Of a DNA stretch of 64,000 nt, positions 48,191-58,074 are shown piece by piece. This stretch comes from Trichomonas vaginalis G3 (lineage: Eukaryota; Parabasalia; Trichomonadida; Trichomonadidae), in the NCBI RefSeq assembly GCF_026262505.1, contig NC_067208.1, forward strand, positions 17,183,962 to 17,247,961, written 5' to 3'. Within the stretch, counting starts at the first letter, position 1; the number at the start of each line of letters is the position of its first letter. A program made the translations under genes and the position numbers. The notes beneath the pieces were generated by a model, which made no database searches, was not told where the DNA came from, and saw nothing but the letters and a program-made list of their open reading frames with translations.

Positions 48191-48240
48191 TAATGATAAA
48201 ATATATTTTTGGTTGTTTATGATAAAAATAAATGGTTCAT

Positions 48241-48906
48241 TTACTCACAATATTTTTGTACAAAACGTCCCCAAACTTTTAACTTCTTTTCTGCAGCTTC
48301 AAATGCTATCTTAGTGAGTTCATATTCTCTAAATTCTCTCTTTAAATCTTCTTGTTCCCATTGGTCTAGTTCGTATGAAGAATCTCTATAACCATAACAT
48401 ATCTCATGTTCATGTTCTAATTGTTTTTCACACATTTTTCTAACTTCTTCTTCAAACAAAGGTTTTGCATTCTCTACTGTATCTTCGAGTTCTTCTTCAT
48501 CTAATTTCTCATGAACTTTCTTGTCTATGGAGTCCATAATATCTTTGACATAAAATGCATACTTTACTGAGCACCATTCAGCAACAAAATGAACGAGGTC
48601 AGGATGTATGTAAATACCTTTGAATTCATTTATAACGCCCTTAGTAAGCTCATAAAATGCTTGTTTTGAGGTTGAGCCACTTTTGGCTTGACCGTATTCG
48701 TTCATCCAAAACTCAAGAATTTCCCGCATTTTAGTACTATTGAGAAATCTGTTTAAATGGTTTAACCTTCCCGCTTCTCTTGCCATCTTTGTTGCATTAA
48801 TGTAACCATCCTTGTCTCTACGTAAGACTTCAATACCATTATAAGTGCCTTTTGTGAATGTTTCGCCATTAGATTTGTTCGTAAATGTTTTTGCTTCGAC
48901 TGACAT
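48241..48906 (-). CDS. KilA-N domain protein, 221 aa
   Basis: The classical KilA-N domain occupies residues about 15-125: YNGIEVLRRDKDGYINATKM, LNRFLNSTKMREILEFW and the IYIHPDLVHFVAEWCSVKYA segment. The C-terminal half is a charged coiled coil (HEKLDEEELEDTVENAKPLF...). Such proteins bind DNA in phages and large eukaryotic viruses. It is convergent with the helicase gene, and its upstream 90 bp duplicates the helicase promoter. A near-identical fragment is at 27825-28079 in Mav-3. Confidence 0.88.
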   Translation of the reverse strand: MSVEAKTFTNKSNGETFTKGTYNGIEVLRRDKDGYINATKMAREAGRLNHLNRFLNSTKMREILEFWMNEYGQAKSGSTSKQAFYELTKGVINEFKGIYIHPDLVHFVAEWCSVKYAFYVKDIMDSIDKKVHEKLDEEELEDTVENAKPLFEEEVRKMCEKQLEHEHEICYGYRDSSYELDQWEQEDLKREFREYELTKIAFEAAEKKLKVWGRFVQKYCE

Positions 48907-49235
48907 TTCTGATTTAATATTAATTAAAAAAATAAAAATAATTTTAAAACTAACTTTATTTTTGGGCTACATCAAATTTCCTATGTTGTTGTCAAAATGT
49001 CATGTTGTCACTATTTTTAAAAGAAATTAATTGACATGGTAGCACCCGGTAACATGGTAGCACCTTCAGTTCTTCAAAAATAATTCATTATTGCCTTCCT
49101 CTCGTGTTGTTGACACAATGTCATGTCGTCAACATGACAACATGGTAGCACCTTCAGTTCTTCAAAAATAATTCATTATTGCCTTCCTCTCGTGTTGTTG
49201 TCAAAATGGTAGCACCCGGTAACATGGTAGTAGTG
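48907..49235. repeat. Inverted promoter copy and repeat array
   Basis: The first part is the inverse of 45690-45755 (AAACTAACTTTATTTTTGGG...), followed by inverse copies of the GTGCTACCATG, CGAGAGGAAGGC and AATGAATTATTTTTGAAG units. Confidence 0.8.
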
Positions 49236-49255
49236 AAATAAAATTTTGTTATCAG

Positions 49256-49438
49256 TTATTTTGTCATCATTTTATTAAGCTCATCTTTAGTTAATAATTT
49301 GAATGGATTCGCTAATGTTCCACCTTGAGTCACAACACTTGCCCCAGCTAATTGTGAAGAACCTGGGATAAGTACTCCACGAAATGATTTCATTGGTATC
49401 ATTAATTTAGAAATAGTTGGCTTAATTAATTTTGTCAT
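49256..49438 (-). CDS. Small Maverick protein, 60 aa
   Basis: MTKLIKPTISKLMIPMKSFR, with a Gly/Ser-rich middle and the end NPFKLLTKDELNKMMTK. The end resembles that of the next small gene (KLLTRQQLEKLLK), suggesting a paralogous pair. It is preceded by a TTTTATTTTTATCATAA-type leader. Role unknown; possibly a minor virion or cement peptide. Confidence 0.5.
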   Translation of the reverse strand: MTKLIKPTISKLMIPMKSFRGVLIPGSSQLAGASVVTQGGTLANPFKLLTKDELNKMMTK

Positions 49439-49464
49439 TTATGATAAAAATAAAATTACATAAT

Positions 49465-49608
49465 TTAAATTTTTATTTTCTCATCCTGTTTTGGTTTCAG
49501 CAACTTTTCAAGTTGTTGTCTTGTCAGTAACTTTAATTTTAACTTCGGATCAAATATTGGGTTTCCATCTTTATCTCTTCCAATAACACCATATGGTAGA
49601 ATCTTCAT
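49465..49608 (-). CDS. Small Maverick protein, 47 aa
   Basis: MKILPYGVIGRDKDGNPIFD is followed by KLKLKLLTRQQLEKLLKPKQ. It is in tandem with the 60-residue gene and shares its C-terminal motif and leader. No named family. Confidence 0.4.
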   Translation of the reverse strand: MKILPYGVIGRDKDGNPIFDPKLKLKLLTRQQLEKLLKPKQDEKIKI

Positions 49609-49619
49609 TTATGATAAAA

Positions 49620-49703
49620 TAAAAATTTAAATTATGCCGTTCGCTCTTTTGGAGCTCAGGACTTTCAGTCCGTTCTAAAGTTTGTTTCACAAACATTGAG
49701 CGT
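49620..49703. other. Cassette border with GC mini-hairpin
   Basis: A G/C-richer stretch with GGACTTTCAGTCC (hairpin) lies right at the 3' end of the collar gene. The following GTTCATTGAACTCTATACCA is shared with the 3' end of the Mav-1 collar gene at about 4900. Confidence 0.5.
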
Positions 49704-50282
49704 TCATTGAACTCTATACCATGCGTAAACCGTCATGTAAGGTGGCATGTATTCTTTACTTTGTCCTGTTGTTTGTGTATATCCTGAAACGAAATGTGTA
49801 TGGTTTCCTTCTCCCTGAGTGTCACTCCAGTAACAATTTATAGCAAACTTAACGTCGTCTTTAACATAATATCCTTTACCTTTTGTCATTCCTGACCAAT
49901 CCCAATATCTATGCTTATGCCAACCTGCTTGAGATGTGCTTAAATCTATGTAGTGACTGTGTGCAGGTAAATTTTCACCTGAAATCGTTTTACTTCCACC
50001 TGTTTCCTTTGAAGAGTTTGCACAATACAAAAACTTGTCGACTATTTGTTCCCATGCACCAACACCAAACATTGCTTGAGGACCTCTTGCATCCATAGAT
50101 GTATAAATAGAACCTACTGGGTTCATTAAATCAAACATATGAGATATTATAGGATTGTCTCTTTTGAACTTAAGATATAATGCAACTATTTCAGGTTCTT
50201 TTGGTTGTGTCAGAATATTTTTATAATATAATCTTAGTTTCAGGGTAGGTAAAATCTTGACTATAATATTTATTTCTGTCAT
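49704..50282 (-). CDS. Collar/receptor-tip protein, 192 aa
   Basis: After a short variable N terminus (MTEINIIVKILPTLKLRLYY), the collar domain reads NPVGSIYTSMDARGPQAMFG, GAWEQIVDKFLYCANSSKET, a HSHYIDLSTSQAGWHKHRYW loop and YMPPYMTVYAWYRVQ. The tip is nearly identical in protein to the Mav-3 tip at 22590-23022, although other genes of these two elements are strongly diverged. The N terminus is too short for a shaft, so it may be a separate tip subunit or a moved cassette. Confidence 0.7.
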   Translation of the reverse strand: MTEINIIVKILPTLKLRLYYKNILTQPKEPEIVALYLKFKRDNPIISHMFDLMNPVGSIYTSMDARGPQAMFGVGAWEQIVDKFLYCANSSKETGGSKTISGENLPAHSHYIDLSTSQAGWHKHRYWDWSGMTKGKGYYVKDDVKFAINCYWSDTQGEGNHTHFVSGYTQTTGQSKEYMPPYMTVYAWYRVQ

Positions 50283-50339
50283 CTGTATAATAATATACTA
50301 TTCTCGTTTTTTCTATTGCATTATATCTTTTATATCTAT

Positions 50340-50506
50340 AATAACTAAATATAATGTTAGCTTTTTTCTCTACATTGGTGTTCTGTCGTCATCTCCATAG
50401 TCATAATAATATGGTGCTGGAGCTGGGTAGGCAATGTCATATCTGCCATTTCATAAACTTAAATATTTCTTTGTTCGTCTCCATATAGTTTAAGTAACAG
50501 TTGTAT
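50340..50506 (-). pseudogene. Tyr/Pro-rich gene remnant
   Basis: One minus frame reads NGRYDIAYPAPAPYYYDYGD...RTPM and stops at about 50376. The upstream part is out of frame (YGDEQRN). It may be the end of a Pro/Tyr-tailed small protein such as those at 12300 and 24300. Confidence 0.3.
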
Positions 50507-51498
50507 CTAATGGAACTTTAACTTGTGTACCATTTTCTTTTTATAGCTTACATACATTTCATTGTTATTTTTCGGAATGAGTTTACACCGTGTACCATTT
50601 TTTAAGGACTGTACAAACTGCCATCTAAAATATTTATTTTCTTCATTGACAGAAAAGTTACCAACAATAGTTTCAATATTTTTTGTTGTTCCTATCAAAC
50701 TTTGGTATATTTCGTTAACATATTCCTTATCTGCCTTCTTCTCTAACTCATCGCTAACATAAGTTTTGTCTGCTTTCTTATCATATAAATCTTGAGCAGT
50801 GAATTTAACATTATTTTCACTACTCATGACATAAACATTTTTACAGCTAATTTTTTTATTCGTTGTTATGTTTTCATTCGATGTTAAACCTTGTGGAAAG
50901 TTAGGAGGTTTATAATATAATGCATCCCCATCAGTTCCCTCAACCGTTCCTTCAATATTTTCTATAGAAACAGTTGAGAAGAAGTTATGTGTATGTTCTT
51001 TATCTGCTTTCTTCATTAACTCATCATTAACATAAGTTTTATCCGCTTTAAGGTCTAAACATCCTGAAACCCATCCTGTATCAGCTTTAACTTTAAAAGT
51101 CTCAATGTCCATTCATGATACCATTCAACCTTTTCTTTAATTTCATTATCTTTTTCATCCACATAAACCAAATTTGCCTTCTTATTTAACTCACTATCCA
51201 CATATTCCTTATCTGCTTTCTTCATTATGTCATTTAGGAAACCTTTTATGAATTCCTCATTTAAATTAAATCTTCCAATCTTCAAAACTTTAGGAAATGC
51301 ATTTAATGCGTAATATCTTTGTTCTTCTGGTGGAATTAATGTTATATCATCCGTTATTCCTTTAATTTTTGAATTCATAAATAAAATTTCTTTTATATTT
51401 GATATCACTGCACCACCTTTGCAAACGAATTCGAAAGGTCATTTTTCAATACTATCTCCAAATCTCCATATTTCAACCTTTGCGTTTGTTCTGCCATC
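50507..51498 (-). pseudogene. Fibre shaft protein, frameshifted (Mav-2)
   Basis: It starts MAEQTQRLKYGDLEIVLKND (51498). Frames change near 51410 and again near 51080. Shaft repeats (KKADKEYVDSELNKKANLVY; DKTYVNDELMKKADKEHTHN; DKKADKTYVSDELEKKADKE) match those of 21695 and 5983. It ends without a collar domain, which instead is encoded separately at 50282-49704. Confidence 0.6.
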
Positions 51499-51612
51499 TT
51501 TGAATTATATGCATATATGGCGTATGTAATGGTTGAAGGACCTGGGTGCTTTGCGCCTTAAGTTGCTTGGTTGCTGTTGTTTAATCATTTATTATGATTT
51601 AAAAATAAATAT
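51499..51612. other. Spacer
   Basis: Contains a G/C-richer patch (GGACCTGGGTGCTTTGCGCC near 51539-51558) with small self-complementarity. No gene seen. Confidence 0.25.
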
Positions 51613-52322
51613 TTAATCCGTTATCTCATCAGCTATTTTTTCTATTTGAAATTGCCATAATATTTCATTCATAAATTCTAAATCACAATCAAATAGGTCA
51701 GTTATTCTAAATTTAATATTTGATAAATCTTTTGAATGAAGAATAAATGAATTCCCGGATAATTGAAACGGATATGATAAAGAAAATGTGTTTAAGTTGA
51801 TGGATAAAATGTTTTGTATTGATGGGTAAGAGTTAGGGTCTAATGTTTGATGTGAAAATCTCATTGGGGTATTAACTTTATCACATTTGATTAAAATGAA
51901 ATTGGAACCAGTGTCAGAATACAAAACATCCCAACATCTTTTTCAAAATTTAATATCCCCAACAATGAACGAAGATGAGGAGTACAAAATTTAATTTTCA
52001 GCGGGAATTTAATAAGGTTATTTATTTCATCAAGTTCAAAAAGTTTATCAGGTTTTGATTTAAAATTTTCTTCATACCATACGATAAATGATTCATTTAA
52101 ATAACTTAAAATCGTGTTAATATCCCATTTCGCTATCACATTATTTATATACATATCATACGTTTTTTCATGGTCATCTTTAATAAATGATATATAATCT
52201 GAAGGGTCTAAAAGAATGGGATTAAATTTACCACTCACAGAAACGAGAGTAACATTATAAATTCCGCTAACTGTTAAATTTAATTCACAACTATTATTCG
52301 AAATAATATTGATAATTGACAT
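51613..52322 (-). pseudogene. Candidate penton-like minor capsid protein, one frameshift
   Basis: ATG 52322 (MSIINIISNNSCELNLTVSG) runs to about 51900, where the frame shifts to YSDTGSNFILIKCDKVNTPM and HSKDLSNIKFRITDLFDCDL, ending at 51613. About 236 residues. Homologues with the same motif order: 7898-8672 and 37645-36840. Its start region overlaps that of the divergent 52342 gene. Confidence 0.55.
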
Positions 52323-52341
52323 TTTTATTACGATTAAAAAT

Positions 52342-52821
52342 ATGGTAAAGCGTTATTTTCCAGTGATAAATAAAACTAGAATAAGATTACCTCAAGAATT
52401 CATAAATTCAACGAATAAGAAATTCATTCATGTTATAAATTTTAGTGTTTTCAGAAAATATGAGTCGATGTCATATTCATCAACAGGTTATATTTCACTT
52501 CATTCAAATTTAGTTCAATCAAACCCATATAATGACCATTTCATAAGATTTTCAGATGGTATTAAAAATGTAATTGATAGATTAAAATATGAACAGATTG
52601 ACAATATCGAATTTTTGGAATTTTGGTTTAAATATCCCGATGGAAAAAAGATTGAAGTTAAAGATAAAGCTGATACTATAACAAAAACAATTACAATGAC
52701 CGATCCAGATAGTGGGGAACAAAAAGAAATAAAACAAACGATAGAAACTGGTGAAAGGTCAATTATTATTGATTATGATTCAAAGGATTATTATTCGATA
52801 ATGTTAATGCTTGAATATTAA
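52342..52821 (+). CDS. Conserved Maverick structural candidate, 159 aa
   Basis: I start at ATG 52342 (MVKRYFPVINKTRIRLPQEF). The segment RIRLPQEFINSTNKKFIHVI aligns in pattern with the YPxxW...KAI region of the 10808 and 25600 proteins, and the protein is similarly beta-rich but shorter. It is divergent from the penton-like gene and overlaps the end of the 'CCG' gene by 4 bp. Function is unknown. Confidence 0.5.
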   Translation: MVKRYFPVINKTRIRLPQEFINSTNKKFIHVINFSVFRKYESMSYSSTGYISLHSNLVQSNPYNDHFIRFSDGIKNVIDRLKYEQIDNIEFLEFWFKYPDGKKIEVKDKADTITKTITMTDPDSGEQKEIKQTIETGERSIIIDYDSKDYYSIMLMLEY

Positions 52822-53488
52822 ATAGCCTTAACAAAGAATTTTTCAAGTGATATTTTATATTCATCAACTATTTTATTATAAATATCATTATATGTTAAAT
52901 GAAGTTCAGTTGTTGTTCCGTTCTTTGATATCTTAATTGTGCTAATATCCTTTATAGGATTTATTTTTGCAACTGTTCCGCAGCATGAAACCTCATCATC
53001 TATGAAAAATTGAATCTTAACGTCTGAATCTTGAACATCACAAAGAATGGCGATAATGTGAATTAATGATTCATAAGGTAAAATAATTAAACCGGATTGG
53101 TCAATTAAATTTATTATTGAATCATAATTATTAATTATTATATCACGGTAAATTTTCATTAATTCAGAATTAATGTCTATTTTATATGGGTTCTCGATGT
53201 TTGATGAAAGAGGTGGGGGTATGTTGGATAAGTGGGAATTTCAACAGGTTCTTTACCAGGTTCAGATAAAATGATTGGGTCTCCATTCTCATGGTTTTCT
53301 TCATTCTCCTCATTCTTCGGTAAGTCACGAGTTAATAAATTTGGTTGAGTTGCTGACCTTGTTAATTCAGGGCTAACATTAACTTTAACATTTTGAATAA
53401 TTCGTGATTTATCATCATTTACGTTATAACCAACCGTAATCTCTGCTTTTGCGTTAGTGTTCTTTTGACTAGTGAAACGTCTTCTCAT
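52818..53488 (-). pseudogene. 'CCG' conserved Maverick protein, one frameshift
   Basis: ATG 53488 gives a disordered front (MRRRFTSQKNTNAKAEITVG ... EIPTYPTYP). The frame is lost near a C-run at about 53213, and ENPYKIDINSELMKIYRDII continues to EVSCCGTVAKINPIKDISTI and the stop at 52818. The Mav-3 copy breaks at an equivalent place, which raises the question of programmed frameshifting versus error. Confidence 0.55.
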
Positions 53489-53547
53489 TTATAATCGAAT
53501 AAAAAAAATATATTTAAACTTTTATTTTGCTGGAACTTTTGAATCTA

Positions 53548-54420
53548 TTATTCCCTGTATTTGTTCATGAAGTTGATTTTTAGCTGTTTCATCGAAATTA
53601 ATAGACCAATATATTCATTAATTGCATTCTTATAATCATCTGATTTCTCAAATTTTCTTTTATCTGATTCCTTAACTAAATCATAAGTTAAACCTCGTTG
53701 CTGATATAATGGTTTCTTAATTAAATCTTTGAATGCTTGAGATAAAGCACCTGATGCAATTCTTGCTACTATAATTGGTTGGAATTGCTGTTTAAGTTCA
53801 TCTTTAACATTTGCGAAAACTGGATCGAATAAAGCAACTTTAAAGAATTTCTTAGCTGAAATTTCAGGTCTAATATTTGCATATTGACCATCAAACTGGT
53901 TAGAATATCGTGGTAATCCATCCGGTCCCTCTTCAATAGCATTTAATTCTTCATTGAAATAAGAATATGGATTATGACGGTATGAATTAATTGGACCATT
54001 TTCACCTTCTCCAATGTATTGTTTAACAGCTTTTCCATTTTCATCAAATTGCATAGGATAACGTTCATTATATGCTTTACGTTTAGGATAATCAGTTATA
54101 GTTAATTTGTAACCATTTATGACTTTAATATTACCTTGACCATCAGTAACGAAAACTTCATTTATACCATCAGGTTTTCCATTTGGACCCGTAATGTCTG
54201 CTTCGTGTGCTTCCCAATTTGGACCATGACGTTTGGCATATGCTTGAGCTTCTGGTAATGTTAAAACGTTTCTCATTTGTTTAACATCTTTTTGAAGACC
54301 AGCAACAATATGAACTAATTCTTTCATTCCATCAGGAACTTTCATAGTTCTATTATATGCACCCTTTTTGTTTGTCCCTTGTTTTAATGGAACCTGTAAA
54401 AGATTTGCTATTTCTGTCAT
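53548..54420 (-). CDS. Conserved Maverick virion-module protein, 290 aa
   Basis: An intact gene with [20 protein letters not shown], a short coiled coil, then [20 protein letters not shown] and [19 protein letters not shown]. The 'VNGY-x-x-x-x-DYP...Y...YP' pattern is one I associate with a conserved uncharacterised protein of Polinton-like elements (from memory, unverified). It lies between the 'CCG' gene and the ATPase. By position it parallels the 766-residue gene of Mav-3. Confidence 0.6.
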   Translation of the reverse strand: MTEIANLLQVPLKQGTNKKGAYNRTMKVPDGMKELVHIVAGLQKDVKQMRNVLTLPEAQAYAKRHGPNWEAHEADITGPNGKPDGINEVFVTDGQGNIKVINGYKLTITDYPKRKAYNERYPMQFDENGKAVKQYIGEGENGPINSYRHNPYSYFNEELNAIEEGPDGLPRYSNQFDGQYANIRPEISAKKFFKVALFDPVFANVKDELKQQFQPIIVARIASGALSQAFKDLIKKPLYQQRGLTYDLVKESDKRKFEKSDDYKNAINEYIGLLISMKQLKINFMNKYRE

Positions 54421-54450
54421 GTTTAATTATAAATAAAAAATAAAAATTAA

Positions 54451-55285
54451 TTATAAAAAGTTAATCAAATTTAACACTCCTTTATTTAAATCAACTATTA
54501 TTTTTCCATGTTCACCTAATTGCTGATATTGTGTGTAAAGTTCATTAATGCTCATTGGTAAATTCACTTGATAAAGCATAACGTTCAACTGTTGACGACT
54601 AAACCCACTGAAAATGAAAAGTGTTGATAGATTTGATTTAATGTTTGTGCTTAATGCTTTGAAGTATTGAACAGCCATGAAGAATGAACACTGAATGTGT
54701 CGACATTGAGTTAATAACTGATTAAAATATGATTTCTCATTTGTTATTAGTTTTGATTTCACTGCATCATCTAGAAAAATGAGTGAATGCAAAAATTCTC
54801 TATCAAAATTTGAAAAGAAAGTGTTTCAAATAATTCATCCCGTTGTTTATCAATAATTTTATCCTCTAATCCTTGCTTCTTGATTGTATTATATAATTCT
54901 TTATACATTAAAAAGTTTTTTAAATAATCTTCTGCTTCTTCTTGTGATAAATAAATAATTGGAATTTTGATTAAATGCTTTAAAGATTCAAATGTATCAT
55001 CTGAAGGTGAACCTGAACGGTTGATATAAATTAACACATGTGAATGGGGGAAGTGTTAGCAATAATGATAATTTGTTTTAATATCGTTAATGTTTTACCT
55101 TTATTTTGTTTACCAATTGCTGCAGTGATTGAATTTAAGTAACATTCAGAATATGGAATTTTCATTAATTTTTCCTTAGATAGAGCATTTCTATTATCAC
55201 TCAATGCTTCATTAATCATATCATCTACGTATGTATTATATACTCCTGCTAATTCTTCATAAGGGGTGGATGAATTTAAATCCAT
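54451..55285 (-). pseudogene. Packaging ATPase, two frameshifts (Mav-2)
   Basis: Three successive frames: 55285-55031 (with Walker A-like AAIGKQNKGKTLTILKQI), 55037-54771 (PIIYLSQEEAEDYLKNFLMY), and 54792-54451 (Walker B-like HSLIFLDDAVKSKLI, FFMAVQYFKALSTNIKSNLS, TLFIFSGFSRQQLNVM). Order and spacing match the intact enzyme at 9898-10791. Inactive as given. Confidence 0.7.
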
Positions 55286-55309
55286 TTAATCAAAAATAAA
55301 TTTATAATT

Positions 55310-56949
55310 TTAAACATTTCTATTCATCAATATTTCATCATATGAACTTCTATACTGTGGTGGTGTACCTGTTGGATGATATTTCAAACCTTCATCCGGT
55401 GTCCATGTCCAATATGTAGTCCTAGTAAACCAAACCTGAGGAGGATTTGTCACCTTTGAACAGTAAGTGTCATTTTCACCCTGAATGATTGGATAAGCTT
55501 TCACTTGTACTGTAACTTGTGAGTTGAAAGTTTCTAATCCATCAAAGAATATACCCGCTCCATCACGTTGAACTGGAATAGTGCATAAGAATGAAGTTTG
55601 GTCTTTCCATGTTCTAGCTAATGGCGTGCCATTATCATCATTCAGTGGTCTAGTTAATGAGTCCTCGTATTCTTCTGTGCATTCATTCACTCCATCTAAA
55701 TCAGAAGCTTGAAGCATACGTGTAAAGAATATGTCACCCACTGTGGTCATCGCTTGATCGGGGAAGTTTCTGGAATCTATAGTGACCTGAAGACCTCGAA
55801 GCATTGGATTTTCTAAAACTGTTCTTTGCATTGCATTCTTCGGAAATGTTAACACAACATCTGTAACATTATGAAGAGCGTATGAGAAATCTGAGCTAAT
55901 ACCTTCAGGAGTGATGCAACCTCCATTTAGTGAACGAACGTCAATATGTTGAGCTGGAATCATGAATGGATCTTCCTTACTGAATAAACGTGGTATTGCT
56001 TTAACTGATTCTTCAATTAAACCGTATCCTGGTGTAATGCATTTATCCTCTAAAACTTCCATCTTTGTGCATGAAATAATAACGTCATCAACTGTTGCGT
56101 CAGCAGATGTAGCGGCTAAGCTTGTAATTAATTTGGTAGGAAGTCCGATTTGTTGGAATTTGCGATCATATTTATAAACATGATTCATAATCTTTTCATA
56201 ATTTTCATCAGTTATCTTTTCATAAACGTAATTTTGTAAATCAGCAACTCTTAACGGGTCAACCTGACAAAATACTAAAGTATCCCTGAAAACATAATAT
56301 TTAAGAATGATATCACCAAATGATTTAGGATAATCATCGAACGCCTGAAATGCTAACAAATCATTTACCGGAATAATCATATCAAAAGTGACATCAACTT
56401 CTTTATTTGCTTCTTGAAAACTTCTGAAGGGTCAATATATTTACCACATACTGAGTTATCATATTTTTGAACATTATTATATAACGAATGAACAAACTTT
56501 TTAACTTTCCTTTCTGATTTTGGTTTATATGTTGCAAATGCGAAAGATTCACGGGCGCAATCCATCTGAAGATAACCGGCATCACCTCTTTCGGTTTCTA
56601 CTTCTAATTGTTTAAAGCTTTGATTTGATGATTTGTAACCAACGAATAAACGCATGCATTTAAAAGCGGCATCACATGTGAAAGCTTTATTTGAAACTAG
56701 AGTTGCTTTAACTTTGCGTTTAATATATGTGTCACCTAATTGGTTCACATCATGAGCTGGGTTTGTAATTCTTAAATGAGTTTGTTTATCATCAAAATAT
56801 GGAGCATCAGAGTCATAGCATGAACTTTCAAGTTCTCTATAATATCTTCTACTGTCATTCTTTGCGAATATTTCATTTATCTTTTCGAATGAATGAAATA
56901 CATTTCCATTAATTGGTTTAGTGTTTGGCACCAAATAGTTAGTCGTCAT
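55310..56949 (-). pseudogene. Major capsid protein candidate, one frameshift (Mav-2)
   Basis: ATG 56949 (MTTNYLVPNTKPINGNVFHS) runs to about 56410, where one shift joins EANKEVDVTFDMIIPVNDLL and the rest of the 356-residue frame to 55310. Total is about 546 residues. The second half has ALHNVTDVVLTFPKNAMQRT, LRGLQVTIDSRNFPDQAMTT, TSFLCTIPVQRDGAGIFFDG and PQVWFTRTTYWTWTP. Size, neighbours (ATPase, penton-like) and alignment with the Mav-3 protein support a double jelly-roll major capsid protein. There is no overlap signal that would make two genes more likely. Confidence 0.65.
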
Positions 56950-57018
56950 TTATTAATAAATAAAAAATCAAAATTAAAAGATGAAAATGAATTTTTAATT
57001 TTAATGAAATAATCAACT

Positions 57019-57234
57019 ATGGCTGTAGGTATATTTAAGAAACTGTGGAATAAAGTAAAAAGAGGAGCGAGTAAAGTTTGGGAAACATTGAAGAAGGGGG
57101 CAAATTGGATATTTAAGAATAAAGAAGCAATTAGTGACGTTGCTGAATCAATAACGCCAAAAGCTGCCCCAATAAGAGAAGTTTTAAATAAAGGAGAAAA
57201 AGTTTATCAAAGACTTCAACCGATACTAAGATAA
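57019..57234 (+). CDS. Amphipathic basic virion-type protein, 71 aa
   Basis: MAVGIFKKLWNKVKRGASKV and WETLKKGANWIFKNKEAISD form a basic amphipathic helix, with a Pro hinge and a short basic end. It is divergent from the capsid gene. Same class as 20533, 23998 and 57491; membrane-active pVI/pX-like function is inference. Confidence 0.6.
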   Translation: MAVGIFKKLWNKVKRGASKVWETLKKGANWIFKNKEAISDVAESITPKAAPIREVLNKGEKVYQRLQPILR

Positions 57235-57254
57235 AAATAATATTTATTTTTCCA

Positions 57255-57491
57255 CTATCTACCCCCTATTTTATTAAGTATTCCTTCAGCTATTCCACCA
57301 ACTGCGTTACCTGCTTGTGCTCCCATCGCCGGATTACCTGCTTTAGTACCTAATACTCCACCTATGATATTTCCTGCCGTTTTCGCTACTGGTGCCAAAA
57401 AGTTTGCAACGGGTTTAATAATCTTTTTATAAACCCAACCCGCAGCTTTCTTAATTCCATCCCATAATTTTTTAAAGAATCCTGCCGCCAT
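57255..57491 (-). CDS. Amphipathic/hydrophobic virion-type protein, 78 aa
   Basis: MAAGFFKKLWDGIKKAAGWV is followed by a Gly/Ala-rich hydrophobic segment (NFLAPVAKTAGNIIGGVLGT) and an amphipathic end. Convergent with 57019-57234, with 20 bp between stops. The N-terminal motif G-x-F-K-K-L-W is shared between the two, suggesting a duplicated family. Confidence 0.6.
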   Translation of the reverse strand: MAAGFFKKLWDGIKKAAGWVYKKIIKPVANFLAPVAKTAGNIIGGVLGTKAGNPAMGAQAGNAVGGIAEGILNKIGGR

Positions 57492-57557
57492 TTCTGATTT
57501 AATATTAATTAAAAAATATATTTCATCACTTATATTCTAATTTTTATTTAATGATAA

Positions 57558-57927
57558 ATGAAACCAATTTTAAAAATAAATGAAACAAAGAAGGAAGAAA
57601 TAAATGAAAGTGAAGATGTTCAACAAAAAATAAACGTTGTTAAACCCACCACTGAAATAAAATTTTTTTTCATCTGTTGAAGAATTTAATGACTATTATA
57701 CCAATAATAAAAAATTATTTGAAGAATTGACAACGTGTAAATTGAATAAAATGTTTAAAGTTGATGGATTCAAAATTTCAAAAATAAAAGGAGTGGTTAG
57801 TTTGAAATCTATTCCTCAATCAAGAATCACCTCATTAATGAAAATAGATGATTTAACAAAAAGAATAGAAGAGATTGAAGAAAGAATGAATCAAATAATT
57901 GATTTCATAAATTCAAATAATCATTAG
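57558..57927 (+). pseudogene. Coiled-coil small protein, frameshift in T-run
   Basis: ATG 57558 gives MKPILKINETKKEEINESED, then a run of T near 57662-57669 shifts the frame. The rest reads SSVEEFNDYYTNNKKLFEEL and ends in a leucine/isoleucine heptad coil (DDLTKRIEEIEERMNQIIDF). It may be the Mav-2 counterpart of 24590. One homopolymer indel only. Confidence 0.5.
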
Positions 57928-57931
57928 TTTC

Positions 57932-58009
57932 TTAAAGTTCAATGTTGAACTCATCAAATATCACTTTATTTTTAAATTGAAGTTTAATTAATCGCGGAAT
58001 ATCTGACAT
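57932..58009 (-). CDS. Possible 25-aa mini-ORF
   Basis: MSDIPRLIKLQFKNKVIFDE... is convergent with the preceding gene. NKVIFDEFNIEL is reminiscent of NDKVIFDGQNINL in the polymerase fragment at about 18520. Could be chance. Confidence 0.2.
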   Translation of the reverse strand: MSDIPRLIKLQFKNKVIFDEFNIEL

Positions 58010-58074
58010 CATCTATATATATAGCTTCTTTTTATAAAAGATGAAATATATTTTTTAATGTATGGGCTGAGTGT

